Assembly (NCBI GenBank): GCA_013823325.1
Contig: PNLY01000009.1
Coordinates: forward strand, 37,431 to 101,430
Direction: 5' to 3'
Length of the DNA stretch: 64,000 bases
Source of the DNA: Methylobacterium sp.
GTDB lineage: Bacteria; Pseudomonadota; Alphaproteobacteria; Rhizobiales; Beijerinckiaceae
In this document: piece by piece, positions 28,145-38,403 of the stretch
How the letters are laid out: every line of letters starts with the position of its first letter
Numbering within the stretch: position 1 is the first letter of the stretch
Translations under genes and position numbers: made by a program
The notes under the pieces: model-generated
Told to the model about the DNA's origin: nothing
The model's input: only the letters and a program-made list of their open reading frames with translations
The model's database searches: none

Positions 28145-28980
28145 GCCGCGCTCCCGGTCTGATGGCGCTTGGCGGCGCGCTCGCCCAAATAGGCGCTGAC
28201 CACAGCCGGATGCGAGATCGCCGCCTGCGGCTCGCCCTCCGAGATCACCTCGCCATAGCTCAGCACGACGACCCGGTCGCAGATCGAGGTCACCACGTCC
28301 ATGTGGTGCTCGATGATCAGGGTGGTGACGCCGCGGGCCTCGCTCGCATCGAGGATGAAGCGGGCGATGTATTCCTTCTCCTCCTGGTTCATGCCGGCCA
28401 TGGGCTCGTCCAGGATCAGGAGGCGCGGCTCGGCGACGAGGGCGCGCGCCAGCTCGACGCGCTTCTGCAGGCCGAGCGGGATGACCTCGACCGGCTCGTC
28501 GCGGATGTCCTGGAGCTGCATGAACTCGATCATCTCTTCGACGACGCGCCGGTGCGCCAGTTCCTCGCGCTCGGCCCACCACCAGTAGAACAGCGCCCCG
28601 AGCGCGCTCGGCTTCATGTGGGTGTGACGGCCGATCAGGATGTTGTCGAGGACGCTCATGCCCTTGAACAAAGCGAGGTTCTGGAAGGTGCGGGCGACGC
28701 CACGGGCCGCGACGCGATGCGGCTTCAGCGCGGTGATGTCCTCGCCGAACAGGCTGACCTTGCCGGCATTGGGCGGGTAGAAGCCGGTGATCACGTTGAC
28801 CATGGTGGTCTTGCCCGAGCCGTTCGGGCCGACGAGGCCGAGGATCTCGCCCTGGCGAACGTCGAGCGAGACGCCCTTCAGCGCCCGCAAGCCGCCGAAG
28901 CTGCGCTCGATCCCGGCGCAGGAGAGCGCGACGGGCGCGCCTGCGACGCTCGTGGCGGGGCGGTATTGAACCTCATTCAT
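28141..28980 (-). CDS. livG: Branched-chain-type ABC transporter ATPase, LivG
   Basis: A 279-residue ATPase and the first gene of the eight-gene operon. Walker A is GPNGSGKTT, Walker B is [12 protein letters not shown], and the LivG-specific [19 protein letters not shown] is present. The signature is altered: [16 protein letters not shown] replaces the usual LSGGxQR(R)LEIARAL-like wording, as in several LivG of this type. Start ATG 28980. The mRNA probably starts near 29145, leaving a leader of about 165 nt. Confidence 0.93.
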   Translation of the reverse strand: MNEVQYRPATSVAGAPVALSCAGIERSFGGLRALKGVSLDVRQGEILGLVGPNGSGKTTMVNVITGFYPPNAGKVSLFGEDITALKPHRVAARGVARTFQNLALFKGMSVLDNILIGRHTHMKPSALGALFYWWWAEREELAHRRVVEEMIEFMQLQDIRDEPVEVIPLGLQKRVELARALVAEPRLLILDEPMAGMNQEEKEYIARFILDASEARGVTTLIIEHHMDVVTSICDRVVVLSYGEVISEGEPQAAISHPAVVSAYLGERAAKRHQTGSAA

Positions 28981-29302
28981 TCGAGACACCCGCAACAGCC
29001 GGCCGAAGAGCCGCAATCGGCGACCCAAACCCCGATATCTGCGGGCGCCCGGCACACATGCGGCGCCGCCGCGCGAACGGCGTTGACTCCCACGGCATCC
29101 TCCCCGGCTGCGCTGGCTTGTTGGCTCAATAGGCGTCAGCTCGATACAGCTAATGAATAGAATTCATCTCTTACTGTCAACTCTCCAGGCGATCGGTTTC
29201 CGCCCTGTCAGCAGGTTGGAATTTTCGCACGGGCACGCCCGGAGTACCCCGTTCGCGCCGACCAGCGCACGCCTCTCAGCCGAACACCTCAATGAACCCG
29301 GC
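28981..29302. other. Spacer between livG and flavin oxidoreductase gene
   Basis: About 320 bp without a credible gene. It holds the livG operon promoter and operator site A. The stretch 29110-29220 is AT-richer than its surroundings. Nothing else was recognised. Confidence 0.5.
29152..29180 (-). promoter_or_regulatory. livG operon promoter with TetR-type operator (site A)
   Basis: On the minus strand a perfect -35 TTGACA (29180-29175) is followed after 17 bp by TTCATT (29157-29152). Between and overlapping them is the palindrome ATGAATAGAATTCAT (plus-strand sense, 29153-29167; 6-bp arms, 3-bp centre). The same 15-mer pattern occurs at 30466-30480 and 33717-33731. A repressor here would block polymerase. 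Confidence 0.75.
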
Positions 29303-30265
29303 TCAGTCCACCGGCCCGCCAACGGTCCGGCACGACAGATTCACGGCGCCTGCCAAGGTCGCCTCGTATTCTTCGGCCAATCGCCGGCATAGCTCGGATG
29401 CAGCGGGCAGGTCATCGATCGCACCGACACCCTGCCCGGCCGCCCAGATATCGCGCCAGGCCTTGGCCTCCGTCGTACCGAAATCATAGCTCGCCGGCTT
29501 GCCGAGATCGTCGGGATCGCGCCCCGCTGCCAGGATGCTCGCACGCAGGAAATTGCCATGCACGCCACTGATCGCCGGGGTGTAGACGATGTCGGCGGCA
29601 GACGAATCGAGCAGCATCGAGCGCAGCGCCTGCGGCGCCATGCTCTCCTGCGTTGCCATGAAACGCGTGCCGAGATAGGCCATGTCGGCGCCCGCCAGCC
29701 GGGCGGCCGCGACCTGCGCTCCATTGCTCAAAGCCCCGCCAAGCACGAGGGTACCGTCGAAGATGCGGCGGATATCGGCGAGCGCCGCGAACGGATTGAG
29801 CGGCCCGGCATGGCCGCCGGCGCCAGCAGAGACAGCAATCAGCCCGTCGACGCCAGCATCGGCCGCCTTGGCGGCAAAGGCGAGGTTGATCACATCATGG
29901 AAGACCAACCCGCCATAGCCATGTACCGCCTTGATCAGGTCGCGATTGAGACCAAGCGAGGTGATGACCAGCGGCACCTTGCGCTCGACCACGACGGCAA
30001 GATCGGCCTCCAGCCGCGGATTGCTGCGGTGAACCACCAGGTTGACACCGAAAGGCGCAACCTCACCCCCAACTCCCAGCCGCCCTTCGATCTCATCGAG
30101 CCAGTCGGCGAAGCCGGCGGTGGTCCGCTGGTTGAGCGCCGGGAAACTGCCGACGACGCCATTGCGGCAGCAGGAGACGACGAGATCCGGCCCCGACATC
30201 AGGAACATCGGCGCGGCGATGACGGGAACGCGCAGGCGTCCGGCGAAAGCGGCAGGCAACGGCAA
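29303..30265 (-). CDS. Nitronate monooxygenase-family flavin oxidoreductase
   Basis: A 320-residue FMN-binding TIM-barrel protein of the 2-nitropropane dioxygenase / NMO family (also DUF561-like enoyl reductases). It starts RVPVIAAPMFLMSGPDLV and carries the phosphate-binding GLIAVSAGAGGHAG with its conserved His, and later TLVLGGALSNGAQV and DMAYLGTRFMAT. The start is TTG 30265, supported by an AGGGAGGG ribosome site five bases upstream; no ATG fits. It is divergent from tetR and may belong to the same regulon. In such clusters NMO-like proteins may act as enoyl-CoA or side-product reductases; this is unproven. Confidence 0.9.
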   Translation of the reverse strand: MPLPAAFAGRLRVPVIAAPMFLMSGPDLVVSCCRNGVVGSFPALNQRTTAGFADWLDEIEGRLGVGGEVAPFGVNLVVHRSNPRLEADLAVVVERKVPLVITSLGLNRDLIKAVHGYGGLVFHDVINLAFAAKAADAGVDGLIAVSAGAGGHAGPLNPFAALADIRRIFDGTLVLGGALSNGAQVAAARLAGADMAYLGTRFMATQESMAPQALRSMLLDSSAADIVYTPAISGVHGNFLRASILAAGRDPDDLGKPASYDFGTTEAKAWRDIWAAGQGVGAIDDLPAASELCRRLAEEYEATLAGAVNLSCRTVGGPVD

Positions 30266-30327
30266 GGATCCCTCCCTCTAGCGATGCGATATCCGGCCGC
30301 GACGCAAGACGGCGCGGCACAGAATCA

Positions 30328-30342
30328 ATGAACGTGACTTAT
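30328..30342. promoter_or_regulatory. Weak TetR-operator-like site D
   Basis: ATGAACGTGACTTAT matches the outer half-sites of the 15-bp motif (ATGAA at one end, TTAT at the other) but differs in the centre. It lies 63 bp upstream of the flavin oxidoreductase start, close to a minus-strand TTGATA. Confidence 0.35.
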
Positions 30343-30465
30343 CAAGTCCTCCGGGAGCGCCGCCGCCGACAGAATGCGAGATCATCCGCCAAGCCGAAGC
30401 GCCGCCGACATTGCCTCGACCAGCCTTCCGACGTACCCCGCGTTCCCGCTTGCGGCACGATAGTG

Positions 30466-30480
30466 ATGAATGGTATTTAT
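30466..30480. promoter_or_regulatory. TetR-type operator (site C), upstream of tetR
   Basis: ATGAATGGTATTTAT, the third good match to the ATGAATNGAAWTCAT motif. A possible -35 TTGCGG (30450-30455) and -10 TATTTA (30474-30479) flank or overlap it, so autoregulation of the TetR gene 94 bp downstream is likely. Confidence 0.6.
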
Positions 30481-30573
30481 TAGCGCTGCGCCGGCCCGGC
30501 CTTGCGCAAAACCCTCGACCGGCTTTACCAGCCCCGCCGGCGCGCCGCCGCTTGGCCTCAGCAAGGATCGTCG

Positions 30574-31305
30574 ATGCCGCCCCGCACTGCCCTGAAGCGC
30601 CAGGTCAACCGGCTGCCGCCCGAGCGGCGCATCTCCGACATCATGGCCGCGGCCAAGGAGGTCTTCGTCGAGAAGGGCTACAACGACGCGCTGATCACCG
30701 ATATCGCGCTGCGCGCCGGCGTGGTCGAAGGCAGCATCTACCGCTTCTTCGCCAACAAGCGCGAATTGCTGGTCAAGGTCGTCGAGCACTGGTTCGAGGA
30801 GATGCTGCGCGACGACGCCGAGCAGTTCGCCGCGGTGCGCGGCAGCTGGAACCAGATCCGCTTCATCATCTACACGCACCTGACCTCGATCCATCGCGAT
30901 CCGGCGCTGTCGCGCCTGATGTTCCAGGAGATCCGCCCGGCGCCGGACTATCGCGGCTCGCACCTGTTCGAGCTCAACCGCGCCTACACAAATCGCCTCG
31001 TTGACGTGGTCAAAGCCGGCATCGCTTCGGGTGAGCTGCGGCCCGAGACCTCGCCGAGCCTGGTGCGCGATCTGGTCTTCGGCTGCATCGAGCATCGCAC
31101 CTGGGCCTTCCTGCGCGGCGAAGGCGATTTCGACCCGGCCGAGATGGCTGACGCGATCACCAATCTGGTTCATCACGGCTTGGCGCTCGGCGGCGAGCCG
31201 GCTTCCCCGATGGAGAGCGTCGTCGCCCGGCTGGAGACGGCGACGGCGCGGCTGGAGGCAGCTGCCGGAATCGCTCCGGAGAAGCCCTCCCCACGACGCA
31301 GCTGA
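30574..31305 (+). CDS. TetR-family transcriptional regulator (AtuR/PsrA-like context)
   Basis: A 243-residue TetR repressor. The helix-turn-helix is at about residues 20-65: RISDIMAAAKEVFVEKGYND, then ITDIALRAGVVEGSIYRFF and ANKRELL. The C-terminal ligand domain is not diagnostic. Start ATG 30574 was chosen; the frame is open to 30502 but the extension looks noncoding. It sits in the middle of the acyl-CoA gene block, and a common 15-bp palindrome occurs before this gene, before the livG operon and before the crotonase-AtuA operon. It is therefore the obvious candidate regulator, probably released by an acyl-CoA. Confidence 0.92.
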   Translation: MPPRTALKRQVNRLPPERRISDIMAAAKEVFVEKGYNDALITDIALRAGVVEGSIYRFFANKRELLVKVVEHWFEEMLRDDAEQFAAVRGSWNQIRFIIYTHLTSIHRDPALSRLMFQEIRPAPDYRGSHLFELNRAYTNRLVDVVKAGIASGELRPETSPSLVRDLVFGCIEHRTWAFLRGEGDFDPAEMADAITNLVHHGLALGGEPASPMESVVARLETATARLEAAAGIAPEKPSPRRS

Positions 31306-31310
31306 AAATT

Positions 31311-31430
31311 CAGCCCTCATCCTGAGGAGCGCTCCAACGGAGCGCGTCTCGAAGGATGCTCCAGGAGGCTCCTGAACCAGCTGGAACATCCTTCGAGACG
31401 CCGCTTCGCGGCTCCTCAGGATGAGGGCTG
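31311..31430. repeat. Palindromic element between convergent tetR and SDR genes
   Basis: CAGCCCTCATCCTGAGGAGC on the left is matched by GCTCCTCAGGATGAGGGCTG on the right. The inner arms GTCTCGAAGGATG / CATCCTTCGAGAC are also perfect. It is a dispersed element of about 120 bp and a likely bidirectional terminator. Confidence 0.8.
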
Positions 31431-31440
31431 TGGTCATGGT

Positions 31441-32322
31441 CTATCGATCATTACCCGGACCATCGAAGAAGGCCGGGCGCGGGATCGTCCAGGTCTCGCC
31501 CCAGAGCTGCGCGCCGCCGGCGACGTGAAGCACTTCGCCGGTGACATAAGCCGCCGCCGGCCCGCAAAGATAGGCGCAGGCCTCCGCCACCTCCCAGGTC
31601 GTCGCGGTGCGCATCATCGGGTTGGAGCGCGGATAGGCCTTGATCTGCTCGGGAGCGTAGACCCGCCAGCCCGGCGTCTCGATCGCGCCCGGCGCGATGC
31701 AGTTGACCCGGATGCCGAGCGGCGCCCATTCCACCGCCAGCGCCTGGGTCAGGCCGACCACGCCGGCGCGCGCCGCGATGGTATGGGCGACACCGTGCAG
31801 GCCCTGGCGCGTCACCACCACGATCGAGACGATGCTGCCCGGCCGCTTCGCGTCACGCCAGCGCCGCGCGACCTCCTGCATCATGTACCAGGTGCCGTTG
31901 AGGTTGGTGTCGACGACGGCGTTCCAGCCCTTCGTCGAGAAATCAATCGCCGCCTGCGGGAACTGGCCGCCGGCGCTGTTGACGAGAATGTCGATGCCGC
32001 CGAATTCGGCCGCGATCCAGTCATGCAGCGCGGTGATTGTCGCGGGATCGCGCACGTTCACCGCCTTACCGGCCGCCTTCAGCCCGGCGGCCCGCATCGC
32101 CTCGGCGGCCGCCTCCAGCCTGCCCTCGTGGCGCCCGGCGATGATCACCTGCGCGCCGAGCCGGCCGAGCAGCCAGGCGGTCGCGCGGCCGATGCCGCCG
32201 GCGCCGCCGGAGATCAGGACGGTCTCGCCGGCGAAGGCCTCCGGCCCGTAGACCGTCGGCAGCACGGCGAGGTCGGCGTCGTCCAGCCCGAGCTCGCCGG
32301 GATCGATGACAGCCTCAGCCAT
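31441..32322 (-). CDS. Short-chain dehydrogenase/reductase, atypical catalytic motif
   Basis: A 293-residue SDR. The cofactor motif ISGGAGGIGRATAWLLG and the NSAGG motif are normal, and AVEWAPLGIRVNCIAPGAIET is the standard late SDR motif. The catalytic YxxxK is missing: the segment is GVAHTIAARAGVVGL, so Tyr and Lys are replaced (by Thr and Arg if aligned to YxxxK). This pattern recalls 2,4-dienoyl-CoA reductases, which also lack the standard Tyr. It overlaps the acyl-CoA dehydrogenase gene by 8 bp and is probably the AtuB/AtuG-like reductase or a dienoyl-CoA reductase of the pathway. Confidence 0.9.
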   Translation of the reverse strand: MAEAVIDPGELGLDDADLAVLPTVYGPEAFAGETVLISGGAGGIGRATAWLLGRLGAQVIIAGRHEGRLEAAAEAMRAAGLKAAGKAVNVRDPATITALHDWIAAEFGGIDILVNSAGGQFPQAAIDFSTKGWNAVVDTNLNGTWYMMQEVARRWRDAKRPGSIVSIVVVTRQGLHGVAHTIAARAGVVGLTQALAVEWAPLGIRVNCIAPGAIETPGWRVYAPEQIKAYPRSNPMMRTATTWEVAEACAYLCGPAAAYVTGEVLHVAGGAQLWGETWTIPRPAFFDGPGNDR

Positions 32323-33526
32323 GGCGCTCCATCCCCTTCAGCAATTCGCCGGCGATGATCATCTTGCGCACCTCGGTGGTGCCGGCGCCGATCTCGAGCA
32401 GCTTGGTGCTGCGGAAGAGCCGGTTGATCTCGGATTCCCAGATATAGCCGGCGCCGCCATGGACCTGCACGGCCTTGTCGAGCACATCGTGGCAGGCCTG
32501 CGCCGCATACATCACCGAGGCTGCAGTCAGGCGGTGGATGTCGCCGCGTCCGCCGCCGCCGACCTCCAGCGGAGCCGCCTCGGCCAAAGTGCGGTAGCTG
32601 AAGCTGCGCATGGTCTCGACCAGCACATACATCTCGGCCAGCATCGACTGGACCATCTGGAAGGCGCCGATCGGCTTGCCGAACTGCTTGCGCGTCTTGG
32701 CGTAGTCGATCGAGAGCTCGAGCGCCCGCTCGGCAACGCCGAGGCAGAGCGGCGAGATCATCGCGCGTTCCAGATCGAGCCCGCTCATCACGATGGCGAC
32801 GCCCTGGTTCTCGGCACCGACGAGATTGGCGGCCGGGACGCGGCAATCCTCGAACAGCAATTCCGCCGTCTGGCTGCCGCGATAGCCCATCTTGACCAGC
32901 TTCTGCGCCACCTTGAAGCCGGGGAAATCCTTCTCGACGATGAAGGCGGAGATGCCGTGCGGGCCCCGTTCCTTGTCGGTCTTGGCGTAGACCAAGAGCA
33001 CATCGGCGACCGGGCCGTTGGTGATGTAGATCTTGCTGCCGTTGAGGATGTAGTGGTCGCCCTCGCGGCGCGCGGTGGTGCGCATCGAGCCGAGCGCGTC
33101 CGAGCCCGCCCCCGGCTCGGTCAGGCCGAGCGCGCCGATCGTCTTCCCCGAGCAGAGATCGGGCAGATAGCGGCGGCGCTGTTCCTCGTTGCCGTTGCGA
33201 TAGATGTTGTTGGCGCAGAGGTTGTCGTGCGCGACGACGGAGAGCGCCATGGCGTGGTTCCAGCGGCTGAAGCCCTGCAGGACCAGCCCGGCCTGAAGCA
33301 GGTCGAGCCCCGCTCCGCCATATTGCTCGGGGATGGTCGCGCCGAGGAAGCCGCTGGCGCCGATCTGCCGGAAGGCCTCGTCCGGCCACCACTCCTCGTC
33401 GTCCATGCGCTGCGAGAGCGGGTAGAGCTCGGCACGGGCATAGCGGTCGGCGCCGTCGAGGATCGCGTTCTGCTCCTCGTCGAGGCCGAAGGCGTTGGCG
33501 CGGTTGCTACCGTTCACGGCGTTCAC
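32315..33526 (-). CDS. Acyl-CoA dehydrogenase, isovaleryl/citronellyl-CoA type
   Basis: A 403-residue dehydrogenase. The catalytic Glu is in the helix-G position typical of isovaleryl-CoA dehydrogenase (MSGLDLERAM, Glu253), and the C-terminal LEIGAGTTEVRKMI has no second Glu base. FAD-binding GLTEPGAGSDALGSM and YITNGPVADVLLVYAKT are normal. GTG 33526 was chosen because GGGAGGAG (33540-33533) stands six bases upstream; the GTG at 33553 lies on the other side of that site. It matches AtuD-type enzymes that desaturate methyl-branched acyl-CoAs. It is co-transcribed with the SDR and divergent from the crotonase operon. Confidence 0.93.
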   Translation of the reverse strand: MNAVNGSNRANAFGLDEEQNAILDGADRYARAELYPLSQRMDDEEWWPDEAFRQIGASGFLGATIPEQYGGAGLDLLQAGLVLQGFSRWNHAMALSVVAHDNLCANNIYRNGNEEQRRRYLPDLCSGKTIGALGLTEPGAGSDALGSMRTTARREGDHYILNGSKIYITNGPVADVLLVYAKTDKERGPHGISAFIVEKDFPGFKVAQKLVKMGYRGSQTAELLFEDCRVPAANLVGAENQGVAIVMSGLDLERAMISPLCLGVAERALELSIDYAKTRKQFGKPIGAFQMVQSMLAEMYVLVETMRSFSYRTLAEAAPLEVGGGGRGDIHRLTAASVMYAAQACHDVLDKAVQVHGGAGYIWESEINRLFRSTKLLEIGAGTTEVRKMIIAGELLKGMERHG

Positions 33527-33532
33527 GTCGAT

Positions 33533-33540
33533 CTCCTCCC
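33533..33540 (-). promoter_or_regulatory. Strong ribosome site fixing a GTG start
   Basis: On the minus strand this reads GGGAGGAG with six bases to GTG 33526. It selects 33526 over the upstream GTG 33553 for the acyl-CoA dehydrogenase. Confidence 0.75.
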
Positions 33541-33704
33541 TCGGCCTCGTCACCTAGCGGCGCGGGCGCCGGGCCATTCGGCCCTCCAATCTTATTGAGC
33601 CCATTTCATCAGCGACAACTCTCCCTGTCAACGCGATGCAGATGCGGCAAAATCGAATAATCCGTTTGCGCACCTGCTCGCACTGTCCAAGCGCAAAACT
33701 GCTA

Positions 33705-33733
33705 TTGACACCTCAAATGAATTGAAATCATTT
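33705..33733 (+). promoter_or_regulatory. Crotonase-AtuA operon promoter with TetR-type operator (site B)
   Basis: A perfect -35 TTGACA (33705-33710), a 17-bp spacer and TCATTT at the -10 position. The palindrome ATGAATTGAAATCAT (33717-33731) occupies the spacer and -10, beginning 6 bp after the -35; at site A it begins 7 bp after. The same region may also serve the divergent acyl-CoA dehydrogenase/SDR pair. Confidence 0.75.
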
Positions 33734-33776
33734 ATTTGGCGAAGGCTCCCTCAGCGAGCCGCGCAGGGATGGAATC

Positions 33777-34559
<783 letters not shown>

Positions 34560-34564
34560 ACGCC

Positions 34565-36396
34565 ATGGTGGCGACAATGCGCGAGAGCATCCGCATCGGC
34601 TGCGGCGCGGGCTTCTGGGGCGACAGCCCGGAGGGGCCGCGCCAGCTCGTCCGCCAGGGCGGCATCGATTATCTCGTGCTCGACTATCTCGCCGAGATCA
34701 CCATGTCGATCCTCGCCCGGATGAAGGCGAAGAACCCCGCGCTCGGCTATGCCACCGACTTCGTCTCGCTGGTGATGAAGCCGCTCGCCCGCGAGATCGC
34801 AGAGAAGCGCATCCGCGTCGTCACCAATGCCGGCGGCGTCAACCCGGAAGCCTGCCGCGACGCCCTGCTCGCCGCCTTCAAGGGGGTCGGCGTCGAGCTC
34901 AAGGTCGCGATCGTCACGGGCGACGACCTTTCGGGCGAGGCCGAGCGGCTGCGCGCCGCCGGTACCCGCGAGATGTTCTCGGGCGCGCCCTTCCCTGAGA
35001 AGATCGCCAGCATCAACGCCTATCTCGGTGCCTTCCCGATCGCGGCGGCGCTCGCAGCCGGCGCCGATGTGGTGGTGACCGGGCGCTGCGTCGACTCGGC
35101 CGTGGTGCTCGGCCCGCTGATCCATGAATTCGGCTGGACGCCCGAGGATTATGACCGGCTCTCGGCCGGAAGCCTCGCCGGCCACATCCTCGAATGCGGC
35201 GCGCAGGCGACCGGCGGCATCGTCACCGACTGGCGCGAGGTCGCGAGCGATTGGGCGGATATGGGCTTCCCCTTCGCCGATTGCCGGGCCGATGGCAGCT
35301 TCGAGATCGGCAAGCCGGAGGGCACCGGCGGGCGCGTCAGCCCGGCGACCATCGCCGAGCAGGTGGTCTACGAGGTCGGCGACCCCGCCGCCTATTTGCT
35401 GCCGGATGTCACTTGCGACTGGTCGCAGGTGAAACTCGAAGCCTCGGGTCCAAACCGCGTCCGGGTCTCCGGTGCGCGCGGGCGTGCGCCAACCGCCAGC
35501 TACAAGGTCAGCGCCACCTATGCCGACGGCTATCGCTGCACGGCGACGATGATGATCGTCGGCGACGAGGCGGCCGAGCGGGCCGAAGCGGTCGCCAAGG
35601 CGATCCTCGCCCGCTGCGGCCGGTTGATCCGCGAGGCCGGTTTCCCGGACTTCGCCGAGACCTCGATCGAGACGCTCGGCGCCGAGGCGAGCTATGGCAC
35701 CCAAAGCCGGGCGCGAGCGACGCGCGAGGTCGTACTCAAGATCGCCGTGCGCCATTCGTCCAAGGAGGCGCTGCAGATCTTCGCCCGCGAGATCTACCCG
35801 GCCGCAACCGCGATGGCACAGAGCCTGACCGGTTTCGCCGGCGGCCGGCCCGAGCCGCAGCCGGTGATCCGGCTGTTCTCCTTCCTGATCGACAAGGCCG
35901 AGCTGAACCCGACAGTCAGCGTCGACGAGACCAGTCTGCCAGTGCCAGCGCACATTCCAGCGGCGGCCGCGGACGCCCCCTCGCCCGCCCGCGCAGTTGC
36001 GGATGTTGCGGAGGCCACCAGTGAGACGGTCACCGTCCCGCTTGTCGCCCTCGCCTTCGGCCGCAGCGGCGACAAAGGCGACATCGCCAATATCGGCGTG
36101 ATCGCGCGCGATCCCACCTTCCTGCCCTGGTTGCGCCGGGCGCTGACGCCGGAGGCGGTCGGCCGGCACTTCGCCCACCATGTCGCCGGCAAGGTCGAGC
36201 GCTTCGACTGGCCGGGCCTTGGCGGCTTCAATCTCGTGATGCACCGCGCGCTCGGCGGTGGCGGCATCGCCTCGCTGCGCCATGACCCGCAGGGCAAAGC
36301 GATGGCGCAGGTGCTGATGAGCCTGCCGGTGCCGGTCCCCGCCACTTGGCTCGCGCCGGGCGGCTCCCTCCACGGCTTCAAGACAACGGACGACGC

Positions 36397-36400
<4 letters not shown>
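34565..36400 (+). CDS. atuA: AtuA-family protein (acyclic terpene utilization, DUF1446)
   Basis: A 611-residue AtuA family member. The N-terminal DUF1446 domain starts ESIRIGCGAGFWGDSPEG and continues through TNAGGVNPEACRDALL and GRCVDSAVVLGPLIHEFGW. A C-terminal alpha/beta domain with AFGRSGDKGDIANIGVIARD is fused to it; some species encode this part separately. AtuA is needed for citronellol/geraniol growth in Pseudomonas, but its reaction is not established. The gene starts 5 bp after the crotonase stop (an ATG at 34577 is also possible) and overlaps the next gene by 4 bp. Confidence 0.93.
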
Positions 36401-37896
<1,496 letters not shown>

Positions 37897-37898
37897 GC

Positions 37899-38399
37899 AT
37901 GGTCCTCAAGCTCGATCTCGACGGCACCGTCCACCGCGTCACCATCCTGGCGCGCCGGCCGCATCTGGTGCTCTCCGTCGATGGGCGCCGTCACGTCATC
38001 CAGAACCTCGACGAAGCCGGCGACGGCAGCCGCCGGCTCACGCTCGACGGCGAGCCGGTCGCCTTCGCCCGCGCCGATAGCGTCGACGGCGCCATCGTCC
38101 GGCTGGACGGGCGCAGCTTCGCGCTGCGCCGCGTCGATGCCGCCGCCGAAGCCTCCGCGGCCGGGGGCGGTGCGAACGTCGTGCGCGCGCCGATGCCCGG
38201 CACGGTCATCGTGGTCCACAAGCGCGTCGGCGACAGCGTCCAGCGCGGCGAGACCATCGTCACGATCGAAAGCATGAAGCTGCAGATGAAACTCGATGCG
38301 CCGCGCGACGGCGAGATCGCCGAGATCGCGGCGCGCGAGGGCGAAGGCTTCGACAAGGACGCCGTCCTCGCCCGTCTCGCGGCTCCGGCGGAAGGCTGA
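37899..38399 (+). CDS. Biotin carrier (BT-like plus biotinyl domain), separate subunit
   Basis: A 166-residue protein. Residues 1-80 are beta-rich and resemble the BT linker domain of carboxylase alpha subunits; residues 93-163 are a biotinyl domain with IESMKLQM, so biotin should sit on Lys127. It is placed 2 bp after the biotin carboxylase and 4 bp before the carboxyltransferase. In the Atu and Liu systems this domain is fused to the carboxylase, so this looks like a gene fission with preserved order. Confidence 0.92.
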   Translation: MVLKLDLDGTVHRVTILARRPHLVLSVDGRRHVIQNLDEAGDGSRRLTLDGEPVAFARADSVDGAIVRLDGRSFALRRVDAAAEASAAGGGANVVRAPMPGTVIVVHKRVGDSVQRGETIVTIESMKLQMKLDAPRDGEIAEIAAREGEGFDKDAVLARLAAPAEG

Positions 38400-38403
38400 C
38401 CCG

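Larger units (their letters stand above)
30266..30573. other. Divergent spacer, flavin oxidoreductase / tetR
   Basis: About 308 bp without a gene. It carries operator-like sites C (30466-30480) and, less surely, D (30328-30342). The remainder is GC-rich and featureless. Confidence 0.5.
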
